From Metabacillus sediminilitoris (GTDB taxonomy: Bacteria; Bacillota; Bacilli; Bacillales; Bacillaceae): a stretch of DNA of 64,000 nucleotides. The stretch covers positions 4,879,501-4,943,500 of the forward strand of contig NZ_CP046266.1 in assembly GCF_009720625.1 (NCBI RefSeq), read 5' to 3'. Made by a program: the position numbers and the translations under genes. Below the pieces are notes generated by a model that was not told the DNA's origin, searched no databases, and worked only from the letters and a program-made list of their open reading frames with translations. This document shows, in pieces, positions 34,831 through 43,364 of this stretch (positions are counted from its first letter, which is position 1; every line of letters starts with the position of its first letter).

Positions 34831-34848
34831 TTGTGATTAAGTACACAA
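34831..34848. promoter_or_regulatory. Rex-like operator upstream of yjlC-ndh
   Basis: TTGTGATTAAGTACACAA matches the Rex site TTGTGA-N6-TCACAA with one mismatch. In B. subtilis Rex represses yjlC-ndh when NADH is low. A TATAAT in GAGTTATAAT (complement near 34733-34742) may be the promoter. Nothing else is seen in 34669-35024. Confidence 0.65.
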
Positions 34849-35024
34849 TTTAAAGTATCATTAGAATAATTTCTTATGTTTAGTTTTTACTGAAAAAATA
34901 CAAATTATGATGATAGGTTTAAAATATTTATTCTACAACCTATTAGTAGAATTTTAATAAAATAACTTGCCTTAATATTATGATATCTTAGAAATGAATT
35001 ACCTTTTCAAAGGAGTGCATGGAT

Positions 35025-35486
35025 ATGAGTCAAAAAGAATTTATGCAAATGGCCATCGAGTTAGCTTATGACAATACGAAAAACAAAAAGGGTAAACCAT
35101 TTGGGGCACTCATTGTTAAAGATGGAAGGATTGTTGCAAAGGGGGTAAACGATGTCCTCGAAACACATGATCCTACAGCACATGCTGAACTTCAAGCTAT
35201 CCGTGAAGCTTGTCGTATCCTTACTAAAACTGACCTTTCAGACTGTGAGCTTTACGCAAGCGGTGAGCCTTGTCCGATGTGTTTAAGTGCCATTTACTGG
35301 GCAAATATTCAACATGTTTATTATGCATTTACTGCTGAAGACGAGGAAGCGGCCGGGTTAGGAACGAAATATGTTTATCAGCAAGTAAGTCTTCCAAAAG
35401 AAGAACGAGATATTAAATTAATTAAGCTGAACAACCTTATACCAGAGAAAGACCCATTTGTTCTTTGGAAAGAAAGGAACGATTAA
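35025..35486 (+). CDS. guaD: Guanine deaminase / nucleoside deaminase
   Basis: The 153-residue cytidine-deaminase-fold enzyme has the zinc site H-A-E in DPTAHAELQAI near residue 51 and P-C-x-x-C in EPCPMCLSAIYWA near residue 81. Overall it resembles B. subtilis GuaD, which converts guanine to xanthine. Start at the ATG 35025, nine bases after AGGAG; the ATG at 35019 is too close. The ankyrin lipoprotein gene begins one base after its stop codon. Confidence 0.85.
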   Translation: MSQKEFMQMAIELAYDNTKNKKGKPFGALIVKDGRIVAKGVNDVLETHDPTAHAELQAIREACRILTKTDLSDCELYASGEPCPMCLSAIYWANIQHVYYAFTAEDEEAAGLGTKYVYQQVSLPKEERDIKLIKLNNLIPEKDPFVLWKERND

Positions 35487-35487
35487 G

Positions 35488-36246
35488 TTGCATATTCCTT
35501 TCTTGTCACATCTCATGCAGAAGAAGATGCTAGTTATACCGGAATGGCTGATCGTATTTATTGGCTGCAGCCTTTTGCTTCAGGGATGTGTTTCAAATGA
35601 GAGTGGAGAGGCCAACAAGCAGGCAAAGGAGCGAGAAATCGTGAGTGAAGAAATAAATGAACAGCTACTTCAAGCAGCAGAACATGGAGAAACTGATAGG
35701 ATAAAAACCCTCATTAAGAAAGGCGCAAATATAAATATCCAGGACTCACAAGGACGTACTGCGGCCATGATTGCGACATATAACAATGATAGAAAGACGG
35801 CCAATGTCCTTATTGAGGCTGGGGCTGACGTAAACATCCAGGATGACATGAAAAACAACCCCTTCCTATATGCTGGTGCAGAAGGATTTATCGAGATTCT
35901 GAAGCTGACAATTGCTGCCGGTGCTGATCCCGCCATTACAAACCGATATGGAGGCACTGCTTTGATCCCAGCGTCAGAGCATGGCTATGTAGATGTTGTG
36001 AAAGAGCTTCTTACCAATACTGAGATTGATGTAAATCATGTGAATAACCTAGGTTGGACTGCTCTAATGGAAGCCATTATATTAAATAATGGCAACGAAA
36101 CACAGCAGCAAACGGTGCAATTGCTGATCGAACATGGAGCAGATGTGAACATTCCAGACAAAGAAAATGTGACTCCTTTACAGCATGCACGTGAAAAGGG
36201 CTTTAAAGAAATAGAAGAAATATTGTTAAAAGCAGGAGCAAAATAA
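35488..36246 (+). CDS. Ankyrin-repeat lipoprotein
   Basis: The product has 252 residues. A signal peptide with lipobox LLQGC (Cys near residue 33) is followed by a charged linker and about five ankyrin repeats, for example GANINIQDSQGRTAAMIATY, then GADVNIQDDMKNNPFLYAGA and WTALMEAIILNNGNETQQQT. The protein should be tethered outside the membrane and bind another protein. Start is TTG 35488 with GAAAGGAA upstream, so it is translationally coupled to guaD. Why a purine deaminase is coupled to an exported ankyrin protein is not clear. Confidence 0.85.
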   Translation: MHIPFLSHLMQKKMLVIPEWLIVFIGCSLLLQGCVSNESGEANKQAKEREIVSEEINEQLLQAAEHGETDRIKTLIKKGANINIQDSQGRTAAMIATYNNDRKTANVLIEAGADVNIQDDMKNNPFLYAGAEGFIEILKLTIAAGADPAITNRYGGTALIPASEHGYVDVVKELLTNTEIDVNHVNNLGWTALMEAIILNNGNETQQQTVQLLIEHGADVNIPDKENVTPLQHAREKGFKEIEEILLKAGAK

Positions 36247-36317
36247 AAAAATTGTGGGAGTTAAGGTTGCAACTAATAAACAGTTTCAGTTAGATAGTGT
36301 GAATGCTTGTACACAGA

Positions 36318-36344
36318 AAACCAGCTTTCTTTCAAAGCTGGTTT
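36318..36344. terminator. Bidirectional terminator
   Basis: AAACCAGCTTT pairs with AAAGCTGGTTT around a five-base loop, between convergent genes. Confidence 0.85.
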
Positions 36345-36643
36345 AAAATCTGTAATGAACGGATCTCTTGTTTTGTCTCAAAGGTTCCTAGCTGATAAAT
36401 TTTTTCATATAGATTTTTAATCAAATGATGCTGTTCTTCACGTGTTTTTATCCCGTTTTCTTCATTTAACGATGTAATAATCGGTTTTGGATCATATTCT
36501 GTTCGTTTGATCTCACGCAGGATATTCGCTATTACCTGTATTTGCTCCTTTGTAGCTTCGATTTCATAATAGTGCAGATGGTCATCCAATTTGGATTCTT
36601 GGATATCCTCGGCTTCAACAGAAACATAATATGTCTTAGTCAT
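36332..36643 (-). CDS. Hypothetical protein, 103 residues
   Basis: A soluble, highly charged protein starting MTKTYYVSVEAEDIQESKLD. It has no membrane helix or Cys cluster; alpha/beta content is likely, with helix-rich KEQIQVIANILREIKRTEYD. GGGAGG lies seven bases before the ATG at 36641-36643. I do not recognise the family with certainty. Its 3' end overlaps one arm of the shared terminator. Confidence 0.75.
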   Translation of the reverse strand: MTKTYYVSVEAEDIQESKLDDHLHYYEIEATKEQIQVIANILREIKRTEYDPKPIITSLNEENGIKTREEQHHLIKNLYEKIYQLGTFETKQEIRSLQILNQL

Positions 36644-36683
36644 TTTAAATGCCTCCCAACTTTGACAGCTTATTTTAGACCAC

Positions 36684-36720
36684 AAAAGCGCAAGCGACTT
36701 GAACAGTATAAGACAATAAG
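36684..36720 (+). repeat. Dispersed intergenic repeat, fragment
   Basis: AAAAGCGCAAGCGACTTGAA resembles the left end of the element at 7222 and the inverted copy at 61043. Confidence 0.45.
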
Positions 36721-36788
36721 AGATCCAAATCGCTTATTCCCGACTTATGCAGGATCAGGTAATTACTTATATAAAGGAATCCCAATCC

Positions 36789-37091
36789 TTAGTTTGTTTC
36801 TGGATTTTTATTTTCGTCATCTACACTGTCCTTTTCTTCACCATCGCTAGGACCATTGTCTTGATCGACCCCATCACCTACACCGCTTTCTTCCAACTCT
36901 TTCTGTGCATCATTGACATCATTTTCTAATCCTTCTTTCACCTCTTCATTTTCGTCTACTTCATCCTTTTGTTCCCCATCACTCACACCATTGTCTTGGT
37001 CCACACCATCACCACAGCCTGCTAATACACTGAATGATAAAGCAGCAGCCATTCCACCGACCATAAATTTTTTCTTCCAATTACTATCCAT
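36789..37091 (-). CDS. Small acidic lipoprotein with internal duplication
   Basis: The 100-residue protein has a signal peptide, KKKFMVGGMAAALSFSVLAG, with lipobox LAGC (Cys26). The mature part is almost entirely Asp, Glu, Gly and Asn and contains a duplicated block: GDGVDQDNGVSDGEQKDEVD and, about 45 residues later, GDGVDQDNGPSDGEEKDSVD. The Asp/Asn/Gly spacing suggests a cation-binding surface. No family recognised. GGGGGAAT precedes the ATG. Confidence 0.8.
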   Translation of the reverse strand: MDSNWKKKFMVGGMAAALSFSVLAGCGDGVDQDNGVSDGEQKDEVDENEEVKEGLENDVNDAQKELEESGVGDGVDQDNGPSDGEEKDSVDDENKNPETN

Positions 37092-37265
37092 TGTTAATTC
37101 CCCCTTCTCAGGTTATGTTATGTAGGTTTTACCCCGCAAGAATCGACTTTAAACAAACATGTAATTGTCCTAAACATAAAAAGGCGGATTCTAATAACTC
37201 GTTTTATAAATGATAAGGCGGGTATGTACTAAATGTGAGTGATTCATAATAAAGGAGGAGTTTCA

Positions 37266-37691
37266 ATGAAAGTTGCTGAAGTTATGACAACAAATGTTGA
37301 TAGTTGTACACCTGAAAATTCGTGTAAAGAAGTTGCCGAAAAAATGAAAGAACTAGAAGTAGGAGCTATTCCAATTTGTGAAGACGGAAAATTAGTAGGA
37401 TTGATCACCGATCGTGATTTAGTCATAAATGGAATAGCCAATAACCTTTCAAGTGAATCGACCGTTTCTAAATTAATGACAAATGATGTCGTCAAAGGAA
37501 CGAAGGATATGTCTGTTGAGGAAGCGGCAACGATCATGTCACAGCAACAAATTCGTCGACTTCCAATTGTGGAAGGGGATAAATTAATTGGAATCGTCTC
37601 TCTTGGTGATTTAGCAGTTAATAATCAGTCAAATGATAAAGCAGGAGATGCCCTTCAAGATATTTCAGAGCCAGCTGAACCTAATAAATGA
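37266..37691 (+). CDS. CBS-domain pair protein (YhcV-like)
   Basis: The 141-residue protein consists of two CBS domains: VAEVMTTNVDSCTPENSCKE with LVGLITDRDLVING, then VSKLMTNDVVKGTKDMSVEE with LIGIVSLGDLAVN. Such pairs bind adenine nucleotides and act as energy sensors. It resembles B. subtilis YhcV in order and length. AAAGGAGGAG lies six bases before the ATG at 37266. It stands alone. The regulated partner is unknown. Confidence 0.88.
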   Translation: MKVAEVMTTNVDSCTPENSCKEVAEKMKELEVGAIPICEDGKLVGLITDRDLVINGIANNLSSESTVSKLMTNDVVKGTKDMSVEEAATIMSQQQIRRLPIVEGDKLIGIVSLGDLAVNNQSNDKAGDALQDISEPAEPNK

Positions 37692-37889
37692 GTTTTTTAA
37701 GTATTAACTGACACGGATTTTTTGTGTAATAATATGTGTTTGTTTTAAATCTTCATTTCTTCATTCTAAGATAATAGAAAAGGGAACTTCTTGGTGACGG
37801 GTCGTTCTCTTTCTTTATTTGTTTACCTACTTGTTCTCCTCCACGAAAGACTGCAGATACTACTATTTACTTTCAGTTGGGCCAATAAG

Positions 37890-37915
37890 AAAAAGCGATT
37901 CTTGAGAATCGCTAC
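37890..37915 (-). terminator. Intrinsic terminator
   Basis: AGCGATTCT pairs with AGAATCGCT; leftward it is followed by TTTTTC. It serves the small gene at 37950. Confidence 0.75.
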
Positions 37916-37949
37916 CCTATCATACGAAGCTGCTTATTAAAACATTTTT

Positions 37950-38177
37950 TTAGATTCTCTTTTTTACATCTTCCCTTATTAATTCAATCGTATGATCAGA
38001 TAAATTCGCAGGAAGTGACGTACCCTCCTTAAATATCCAGGCATTAACGATTTCAAGGTCTGCTTTTTTAAACGTAATGCTATACTCTTCATTTTGGTGA
38101 GTAAAGTCTGCTGTCACAAATTCCTCACCATCAAATTCATCATCAATAATCATGTTATTTATTTTATATGGCTCCAC
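37950..38177 (-). CDS. Hypothetical protein, 75 residues
   Basis: An acidic soluble protein starting MEPYKINNMIIDDEFDGEEF, predicted mostly beta followed by one helix (SDHTIELIREDVKKRI). Start is GTG 38175-38177 with GAGGAG eight bases upstream, and a terminator follows, both supporting a real gene. No family recognised. Confidence 0.7.
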   Translation of the reverse strand: MEPYKINNMIIDDEFDGEEFVTADFTHQNEEYSITFKKADLEIVNAWIFKEGTSLPANLSDHTIELIREDVKKRI

Positions 38178-38427
38178 AATAAATCTCCTCGTTTATCATT
38201 CTTATCTTTATAGTTGACTTTAAATTTATGTTTATTCACTTTTTTCAACCAGCATGTCCTAAAAATACTTGCTGACTTCCCCAAGTGTCATTCTCCTTTA
38301 GCATTTTTTTACGTTCTTTAACAAGGAATATGGCGATAGAGTCTATGCTAAAGCAGGAATTTCAAGATGTTTTCATGAATATTACGTTAGTTATTATATA
38401 AGCAGGTATAATGAAAGGATGATTTTG

Positions 38428-39252
38428 ATGGAGACGCTAAAAGTGATTCGGGTACCGATTCCTTCGCCAACGTTAAAGCCATATACGACAACGAATTGCT
38501 ACTTAATCGGAAATAAGCAGGAATGCATCTTAGTTGATGCCGGATATGATCAAAAAGAAACGAAAATAGAATTAGTAAGAGCCATTAAGGAAAACGAACT
38601 TGCAACACCAGCTTCCATCATTCTTACACACTCACACCAAGACCATGCACCAGGTGTACGGCAATTAAAGGAGTGGAACCCTGTTGTTTTTTGTCATTCT
38701 TTTGAAAGACAAGAAGTCCTTGCTTCTATTTCACCTTTACGAGAAATAAAGTTTTTAAATGATACCGAAATCATCAAGGTCGCAGGCGAGGAAGTGATAA
38801 TTTTGCATGCTCCAGGTCATACTTCTGGACAATTAAACCTCTATCTTCCATCACAACAAGTTCTTATTGCTGGAGATAATATCGTAGCCCAAGGAACATC
38901 ATGGATCGGTCCGCCAGATGGAGATATGTCTGACTACCTTCAAACATTGCAACGCTTAAAACAATTGACATTAAAAAAAATAGGACCAGGTCATGGTGAT
39001 TGGGTTTTAAAGCCATATGAACATATTGAATTTGTTATAAATCGCCGGTTAGATCGTGAAAATCAAATTAAATCACTTCTAAAGGAACATAAGGATTTAA
39101 CGTCTGATCAATTGAGTGAAATGATTTATAAAGAGAACGTTCACCCTAAGGTATACAATGTTGCAAAAAGAACGACAGAGGCACATCTCATCAAGCTGAT
39201 GAGAGAAGGTGCTGTCAGATTACAGAATTCTGCTTATTCTTTACGCTCTTAA
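38428..39252 (+). CDS. Metallo-beta-lactamase-fold hydrolase
   Basis: The 274-residue protein has the zinc motif THSHQDHAPG near residue 67, a further His in HAPGHTSGQLNLYL near residue 134, and Asp in IAGDN near residue 154, as in LACTB2/glyoxalase-II-like enzymes. A C-terminal winged-helix-like region (about 205-270) follows, also seen in LACTB2-type proteins. One change is that the second Asp/His pair reads SHQDH. Start ATG 38428 follows AAAGGATG by nine bases. The substrate is unknown: a thioester or RNA-type role is possible. Confidence 0.87.
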   Translation: METLKVIRVPIPSPTLKPYTTTNCYLIGNKQECILVDAGYDQKETKIELVRAIKENELATPASIILTHSHQDHAPGVRQLKEWNPVVFCHSFERQEVLASISPLREIKFLNDTEIIKVAGEEVIILHAPGHTSGQLNLYLPSQQVLIAGDNIVAQGTSWIGPPDGDMSDYLQTLQRLKQLTLKKIGPGHGDWVLKPYEHIEFVINRRLDRENQIKSLLKEHKDLTSDQLSEMIYKENVHPKVYNVAKRTTEAHLIKLMREGAVRLQNSAYSLRS

Positions 39253-39267
39253 AAAGTTGACTGTTTT

Positions 39268-39921
39268 TCACCTTTGGATCTCAGGCATCATTAATAAGCT
39301 GCCGTTTACATAGTTCTTAATCGTTTTGAGGGCAAGAACTGTGGGAGCAGCCAATGAAATCTTTCCACTCTGAAAAGCTGATAATGCTTCATCTGGATAA
39401 AACCAGAAAGCTTTCTCAATTTCATATAAATCCGGTTTTGGGGATTGATCTTTCGGCAGCTGAGCAAGAAAAAAACGTGTATCGAAGCGAATAGGACTCT
39501 TTTTGGGTGATGTGAGGTGCCCAAAGTAGGTTAAAGCATTAATATTTAAATAAAGACCCTCTTTTTTTAACATTGATACAAATGATATTTCTCTATTTAT
39601 CAGCTGTCGACGGTAGGTTATTTCTGTTTCTTCATTCATTCGTACAGCAGATCCCTCGTTATTGACACAAAGTAAAATACCTACTTCTTCAAACAATTCC
39701 CTTGCAGCTGCTACATAAAATGCATGATCAAATGAGACATCCCGTTTTTCATTCAGGCTAAACTCACATTCTTGTATATAGTCATCTTTGTCTACTGTAC
39801 CACCTGGAAATACATAATAGCCGCTTAAAAATTTCATCGTTACTGGCCTTTTCGTTAAATAAATTCTGGACATATCATCCATTAACACTACTGTTGCAGC
39901 TGGTTTAGGATTAACTGTCAT
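39268..39921 (-). CDS. NUDIX hydrolase (NUDT19/CoA-type)
   Basis: The 217-residue protein has a NUDIX box with a long insertion: VFPGGTVDKDDY near residue 38, then AAARELFEEVGILL near residue 72. This split arrangement is typical of larger NUDIX proteins that cleave nucleotide derivatives such as coenzyme A or nucleotide sugars. Start ATG 39919-39921 follows AAGGAGGG. It is convergent with the MBL-fold gene, with only 15 bp between them and no obvious terminator. Confidence 0.87.
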   Translation of the reverse strand: MTVNPKPAATVVLMDDMSRIYLTKRPVTMKFLSGYYVFPGGTVDKDDYIQECEFSLNEKRDVSFDHAFYVAAARELFEEVGILLCVNNEGSAVRMNEETEITYRRQLINREISFVSMLKKEGLYLNINALTYFGHLTSPKKSPIRFDTRFFLAQLPKDQSPKPDLYEIEKAFWFYPDEALSAFQSGKISLAAPTVLALKTIKNYVNGSLLMMPEIQR

Positions 39922-40078
39922 CTTTTCCCTCCTTATTCTACCTGCGCTATTCATTGAATAAAAATATTTCTATCCATTTACATATTTTCTTATCTATATA
40001 TATTCATTGTTTAATTGAATTTTCCTTTCTTCTACTAAAAAAGTACTTTCGCCTATAATTGTTAGTAAATTTGTTCAA

Positions 40079-40114
40079 AAAAAAAAAGAGAGTATGATTA
40101 TGTATAACTCTCTT
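40079..40114 (-). terminator. Intrinsic terminator after monooxygenase gene
   Basis: AAGAGAGT pairs with ACTCTCTT; leftward a run of nine T follows. The gap 39922-40217 holds nothing else. Confidence 0.7.
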
Positions 40115-40217
40115 AACAAATACGTATTTAAATTTTCTTCACATAGCTTTAGTAGATTTACAAGAAATCCTTCTATTAGGTAAGACATTTAATAAACATT
40201 TGTTTTCAGTTTACCTA

Positions 40218-41396
40218 TTAAAGATTAGATGGTTGAAAAAAAGCTTCATATGCTTTACGCGGATCCGCAAACCAATTTGCGACCTCATCGGCAATCATTT
40301 GGTTTTCTGCACCCCCTAACAGCATTTGAATAACATGCTGTGGAAGGTCCTTAGTCATTGCATTTGTCCATTCTGTCACTTCTTTTACATATGCTTTTGT
40401 TTGATCCCAATATGCCTCACCCACTCGGATATCCCAGTTTGAATCTTTATATTGTATCAACGTTTCGTACAATTTTTCAGCACAATATGATGAAAGATTA
40501 CACCCTTGGCCAGTAATGGGATCATTAAGAAAAACACTATCTCCACATCCAACTACTAGTTTATTTTTAAAGGTTACGTAAGGTTTCCTAATGACAGGTT
40601 TAATGGCAACCTGAAGGAAGGCATTATCATCAGCAAGAGCAAACATATCTTGTTCGATCCGTTCGTGGATGTCTTGGAAATATTCCCTTGTTACATTTTT
40701 CATTTGATGTGTAAATGCGTTTTTGTTATTCATCTTTTTAAATACATCTAACTCTCTGTCTGGAATTGCCATAAGAAACAATATCGTAACAGATCCATGT
40801 TCTGTTAGTGCAGGAATTTCAAACATCTCCCCTATTCCAGGCAGGACGGTTACGCTAACACCTAGTGGTTGATTTGGCTTGACTCCGAAAAAATAACCTA
40901 CGATACATTTTCTTTGCGGCACTTGGAAAGGGGAAAGCTCACTTTCTATAGGAAATGGAAAAAGAGGACCCGATTTCCCTGTACAATCAATCAGTAAATC
41001 AAACTCAGCTACGAAACTTTCAATTTGTTCTTTATGTACTCTTAGATGACGAAATGAGACTCCCTTTGTTTCAAGATCCTTCATACCTTGTGAAAAGTAG
41101 AGACGCTGGTCAACAGATAATGCCGGCTCTTTTAGCTTTCCAACAAATAGTTTTTGATTCCCAATCGTCATATGGATACTGTTAAGAAGCGTCGTATCTT
41201 CCCATTTTGGCATGTTAAAGCGATTTTCTCGATTTCTTGTAGAGCCGAAGTGTACTTGGGTTGACAGTATTCGGCCATTTTGGATCTTATCAGAAGAGTT
41301 TGCGTGAACAACCGTCACATCAAATTCTTCTTTTAAAGAATAAGCTAGCTGTAAGCCTGCTGTGCCACTGCCTATAATACATATTTTCCTTTTCAA
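40218..41396 (-). CDS. StyA-like FAD-dependent monooxygenase
   Basis: The 392-residue flavoprotein has N-terminal dinucleotide-binding GSGTAGLQLAYSL near residue 9, a DCTGKSG motif near residue 136 and the second FAD contact GCGDSVFLNDPITGQGCNLS near residue 286. The pattern matches styrene monooxygenase-type, group E flavoproteins, which need a separate reductase to supply FADH2. No reductase is adjacent. The substrate is unknown. Start TTG 41394-41396 follows GGGGAGAGG. Confidence 0.82.
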   Translation of the reverse strand: MKRKICIIGSGTAGLQLAYSLKEEFDVTVVHANSSDKIQNGRILSTQVHFGSTRNRENRFNMPKWEDTTLLNSIHMTIGNQKLFVGKLKEPALSVDQRLYFSQGMKDLETKGVSFRHLRVHKEQIESFVAEFDLLIDCTGKSGPLFPFPIESELSPFQVPQRKCIVGYFFGVKPNQPLGVSVTVLPGIGEMFEIPALTEHGSVTILFLMAIPDRELDVFKKMNNKNAFTHQMKNVTREYFQDIHERIEQDMFALADDNAFLQVAIKPVIRKPYVTFKNKLVVGCGDSVFLNDPITGQGCNLSSYCAEKLYETLIQYKDSNWDIRVGEAYWDQTKAYVKEVTEWTNAMTKDLPQHVIQMLLGGAENQMIADEVANWFADPRKAYEAFFQPSNL

Positions 41397-41547
41397 GAGC
41401 CTCTCCCCTTTAAATGAAATTGGTATTTTCTGACTTATATAGTCTAAAAGAAAATAACTTATGTAGTAAATGAGACGATTTATTTAATTTCGTTGTATTG
41501 CTGTCTAAGTCAAAAGATCCCTTTATTGAATGCTATAGGTCATGATT

Positions 41548-41577
41548 AAAAAGACCAATCCGTTTATGAATTGGCCT
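41548..41577 (-). terminator. Intrinsic terminator after yihY-type gene
   Basis: GGCCAATTC pairs (with G-U) with GGATTGGTC in the leftward RNA, followed by TTTTT. Confidence 0.65.
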
Positions 41578-41600
41578 GCTTACTCGTATGCATTTTTTAG

Positions 41601-42452
41601 TTAAGAGGAAACAGCCTTTTGCGTAATCAGTTTTTGGCTTTTTTCCCGATGATAAACAGCGTTAATTTCTCCACCTAACACAAAGGTGAGTCCTGTCAGG
41701 AAAAGCCATAGCATGAGGACAATGACTCCGCCTAAGCTTCCGTAAGTAGCGGTATAATTCCCGAAATTACTGACATAAAATGAGAAGGCAATTGAACCGA
41801 CCAGCCATAATAAAGCAGCAAAAACAGCTCCAGGTATCACATGCTTCCACGGAAACCGTTTATTTGGTGCAACAAGGTATAAAGTCATTAAAAATCCGAT
41901 GATGACAATGCCAGCAATTCCCCAGCGTAAAATCGTAATGATCACCTCAAATTGCTCAGAGACTGGAATAAAGGATTGAACAAAATCAAAGATCACTTGT
42001 CCAAAAATTGGAAAAACAAGGGCAACAACAATGGATAAAATCAATCCAAGCGTCAAGAAGATTGAAATTAATCTAATTTTAATAAATGATCTTGTCTCCT
42101 CAACATCATAGGCAATATTCATTGCCCTGATAAAAGCATCCATCCCGCTTGATGCAGACCAAATCGTTCCGATAATACCAAATGTTAGTAATCCCCCACT
42201 TTCATTACTAATAATAGTGAGAATATTATCCTTGATCAGCTGAGCCGTTTCTGGTGCTAAGACATTATCCATGAAAGCTAATGCTTTATTAGGATCAATA
42301 TTCAAGTATGGAACAATCGAAACTAATAAAATTAACATTGGGATCAGAGAGAGAAAATAATAATAAGCTTGCTGGGCAGCTAAGCCTGTCACCCTGTCCT
42401 CTTTAAATTCTTTTATCATTTTCTTGCCGTAAAGAAGAATTGTATCCTTCAA
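41601..42452 (-). CDS. YihY/BrkB-family membrane protein
   Basis: This inner-membrane protein of about 283 residues has six helices. Family marks are GLAAQQAYYYFLSLIPMLIL near residue 22, a TFGIIGTIWSASSGMDAFIR segment near residue 95, and the C-terminal YGSLGGVIVLMLWLFLTGL. The family was once called ribonuclease BN by mistake; its true role is not settled. Start TTG 42452 is preferred because GAGGTG lies six bases before; a GTG three codons earlier lies in that site. Confidence 0.88.
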   Translation of the reverse strand: MKDTILLYGKKMIKEFKEDRVTGLAAQQAYYYFLSLIPMLILLVSIVPYLNIDPNKALAFMDNVLAPETAQLIKDNILTIISNESGGLLTFGIIGTIWSASSGMDAFIRAMNIAYDVEETRSFIKIRLISIFLTLGLILSIVVALVFPIFGQVIFDFVQSFIPVSEQFEVIITILRWGIAGIVIIGFLMTLYLVAPNKRFPWKHVIPGAVFAALLWLVGSIAFSFYVSNFGNYTATYGSLGGVIVLMLWLFLTGLTFVLGGEINAVYHREKSQKLITQKAVSS

Positions 42453-42623
42453 AGCAATCACCTCATTTATTCATCATTGTATGTTTTTCTGTTCCCTTAT
42501 TTGAGGCAGATTAATCTCTGTTTGAAAAATTTATTAATTACTTCCATGCACTTATAAGACTTACCTCTGACCTCAAGTTACTTTTCTAAGAGATTATAGC
42601 TTGTAAAACGAAAACTAATTAAG

Positions 42624-42749
42624 GTTGATGGGAGCAGATTGCGAGACTCCTGCGGGAGCAGCGGGACAGGTGAGACCCCGCAGGCGTTTACGCTGAGGAG
42701 GCTCACCGCCCGCCCCGCGGAAAGCGAGCATCTGGAGCGTAAATCAACC
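42624..42749. repeat. GC-rich foldback element (MITE-like, about 126 bp)
   Basis: The element is bounded by GGTTGAT and ATCAACC and contains GAGACTCCTGCGGGAG, CAGGTGAGACCCCGCAGG and GAGGCTCACCGCCCGCCCCG, which fold into strong hairpins. It is far more GC-rich than its surroundings and has no frame. Similar intergenic elements are familiar from other Bacillaceae genomes. Confidence 0.7.
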
Positions 42750-42813
42750 ACACCGAACTACTTAGTAAATAGCAACAAAGTTTGCGAAAACAGCCTTGTA
42801 TAAAAACAATCGC

Positions 42814-42871
42814 TTGACATACAACTAATTTAGGAATATATTATTCATTACTTAATGATTAACTTAGTTAA
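42814..42871 (+). promoter_or_regulatory. Promoter and likely MarR operator
   Basis: TTGACA (42814-42819) and TATATT (42837-42842) have a 17-bp spacer. The near-palindrome TTAACTTAGTTAA at 42859-42871 lies just after the expected start, where a MarR repressor could bind. Confidence 0.6.
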
Positions 42872-42913
42872 CTATTAATTTACTAAAAGAAAGTTGAGAG
42901 AGAGGAATGATCT

Positions 42914-43333
42914 GTGGCTAATAGTGAAGAATTGTTCGAGGTCTCCACAAAGTTCAGCATGTTTATTAAAGGAATATCCCATGAGTGGAATAAAAGAGGT
43001 TATAAACTGAATATCACACAGTTTAAATTACTCTATAAATTGGAGAAGGATGGTCCACAGAAGGTTTCTGAGCTTGCTCAAGCAATATACATTACTCCAG
43101 CTGCCGTAACAGGTGTAACAGACCAACTACTAGCAGAGGAATATGTGAAAAAAGAGCGTTCAAGTATAGATCGCCGAGTCGTAGACATCACCATCACTTC
43201 GAAAGGAAAAGCAGCGATTGAAGAAATTCTGAAGGATCAAGAAAAATTGATGCATATGCACTTTAGAAAGCTTTCAGAGGAAGATATCCAACATTTAAAA
43301 AGAATTTTTACAATCTTAAATTCAAACATTTAA
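42914..43333 (+). CDS. MarR-family transcriptional regulator
   Basis: The 139-residue winged-helix repressor has its recognition region at about residues 50-85 (KVSELAQAIYITPAAVTGVT) and the wing DRRVVDITITSKGKAAIEEI near residue 91. It is immediately upstream of a 14-helix drug exporter, a common pairing in which the regulator represses both genes and releases DNA when the drug binds. Start is GTG 42914 with AGAGAGGAA upstream. Confidence 0.93.
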   Translation: MANSEELFEVSTKFSMFIKGISHEWNKRGYKLNITQFKLLYKLEKDGPQKVSELAQAIYITPAAVTGVTDQLLAEEYVKKERSSIDRRVVDITITSKGKAAIEEILKDQEKLMHMHFRKLSEEDIQHLKRIFTILNSNI

Positions 43334-43364
43334 TCAAAATTTCATTATGGAGAAGAGCGAGAAA

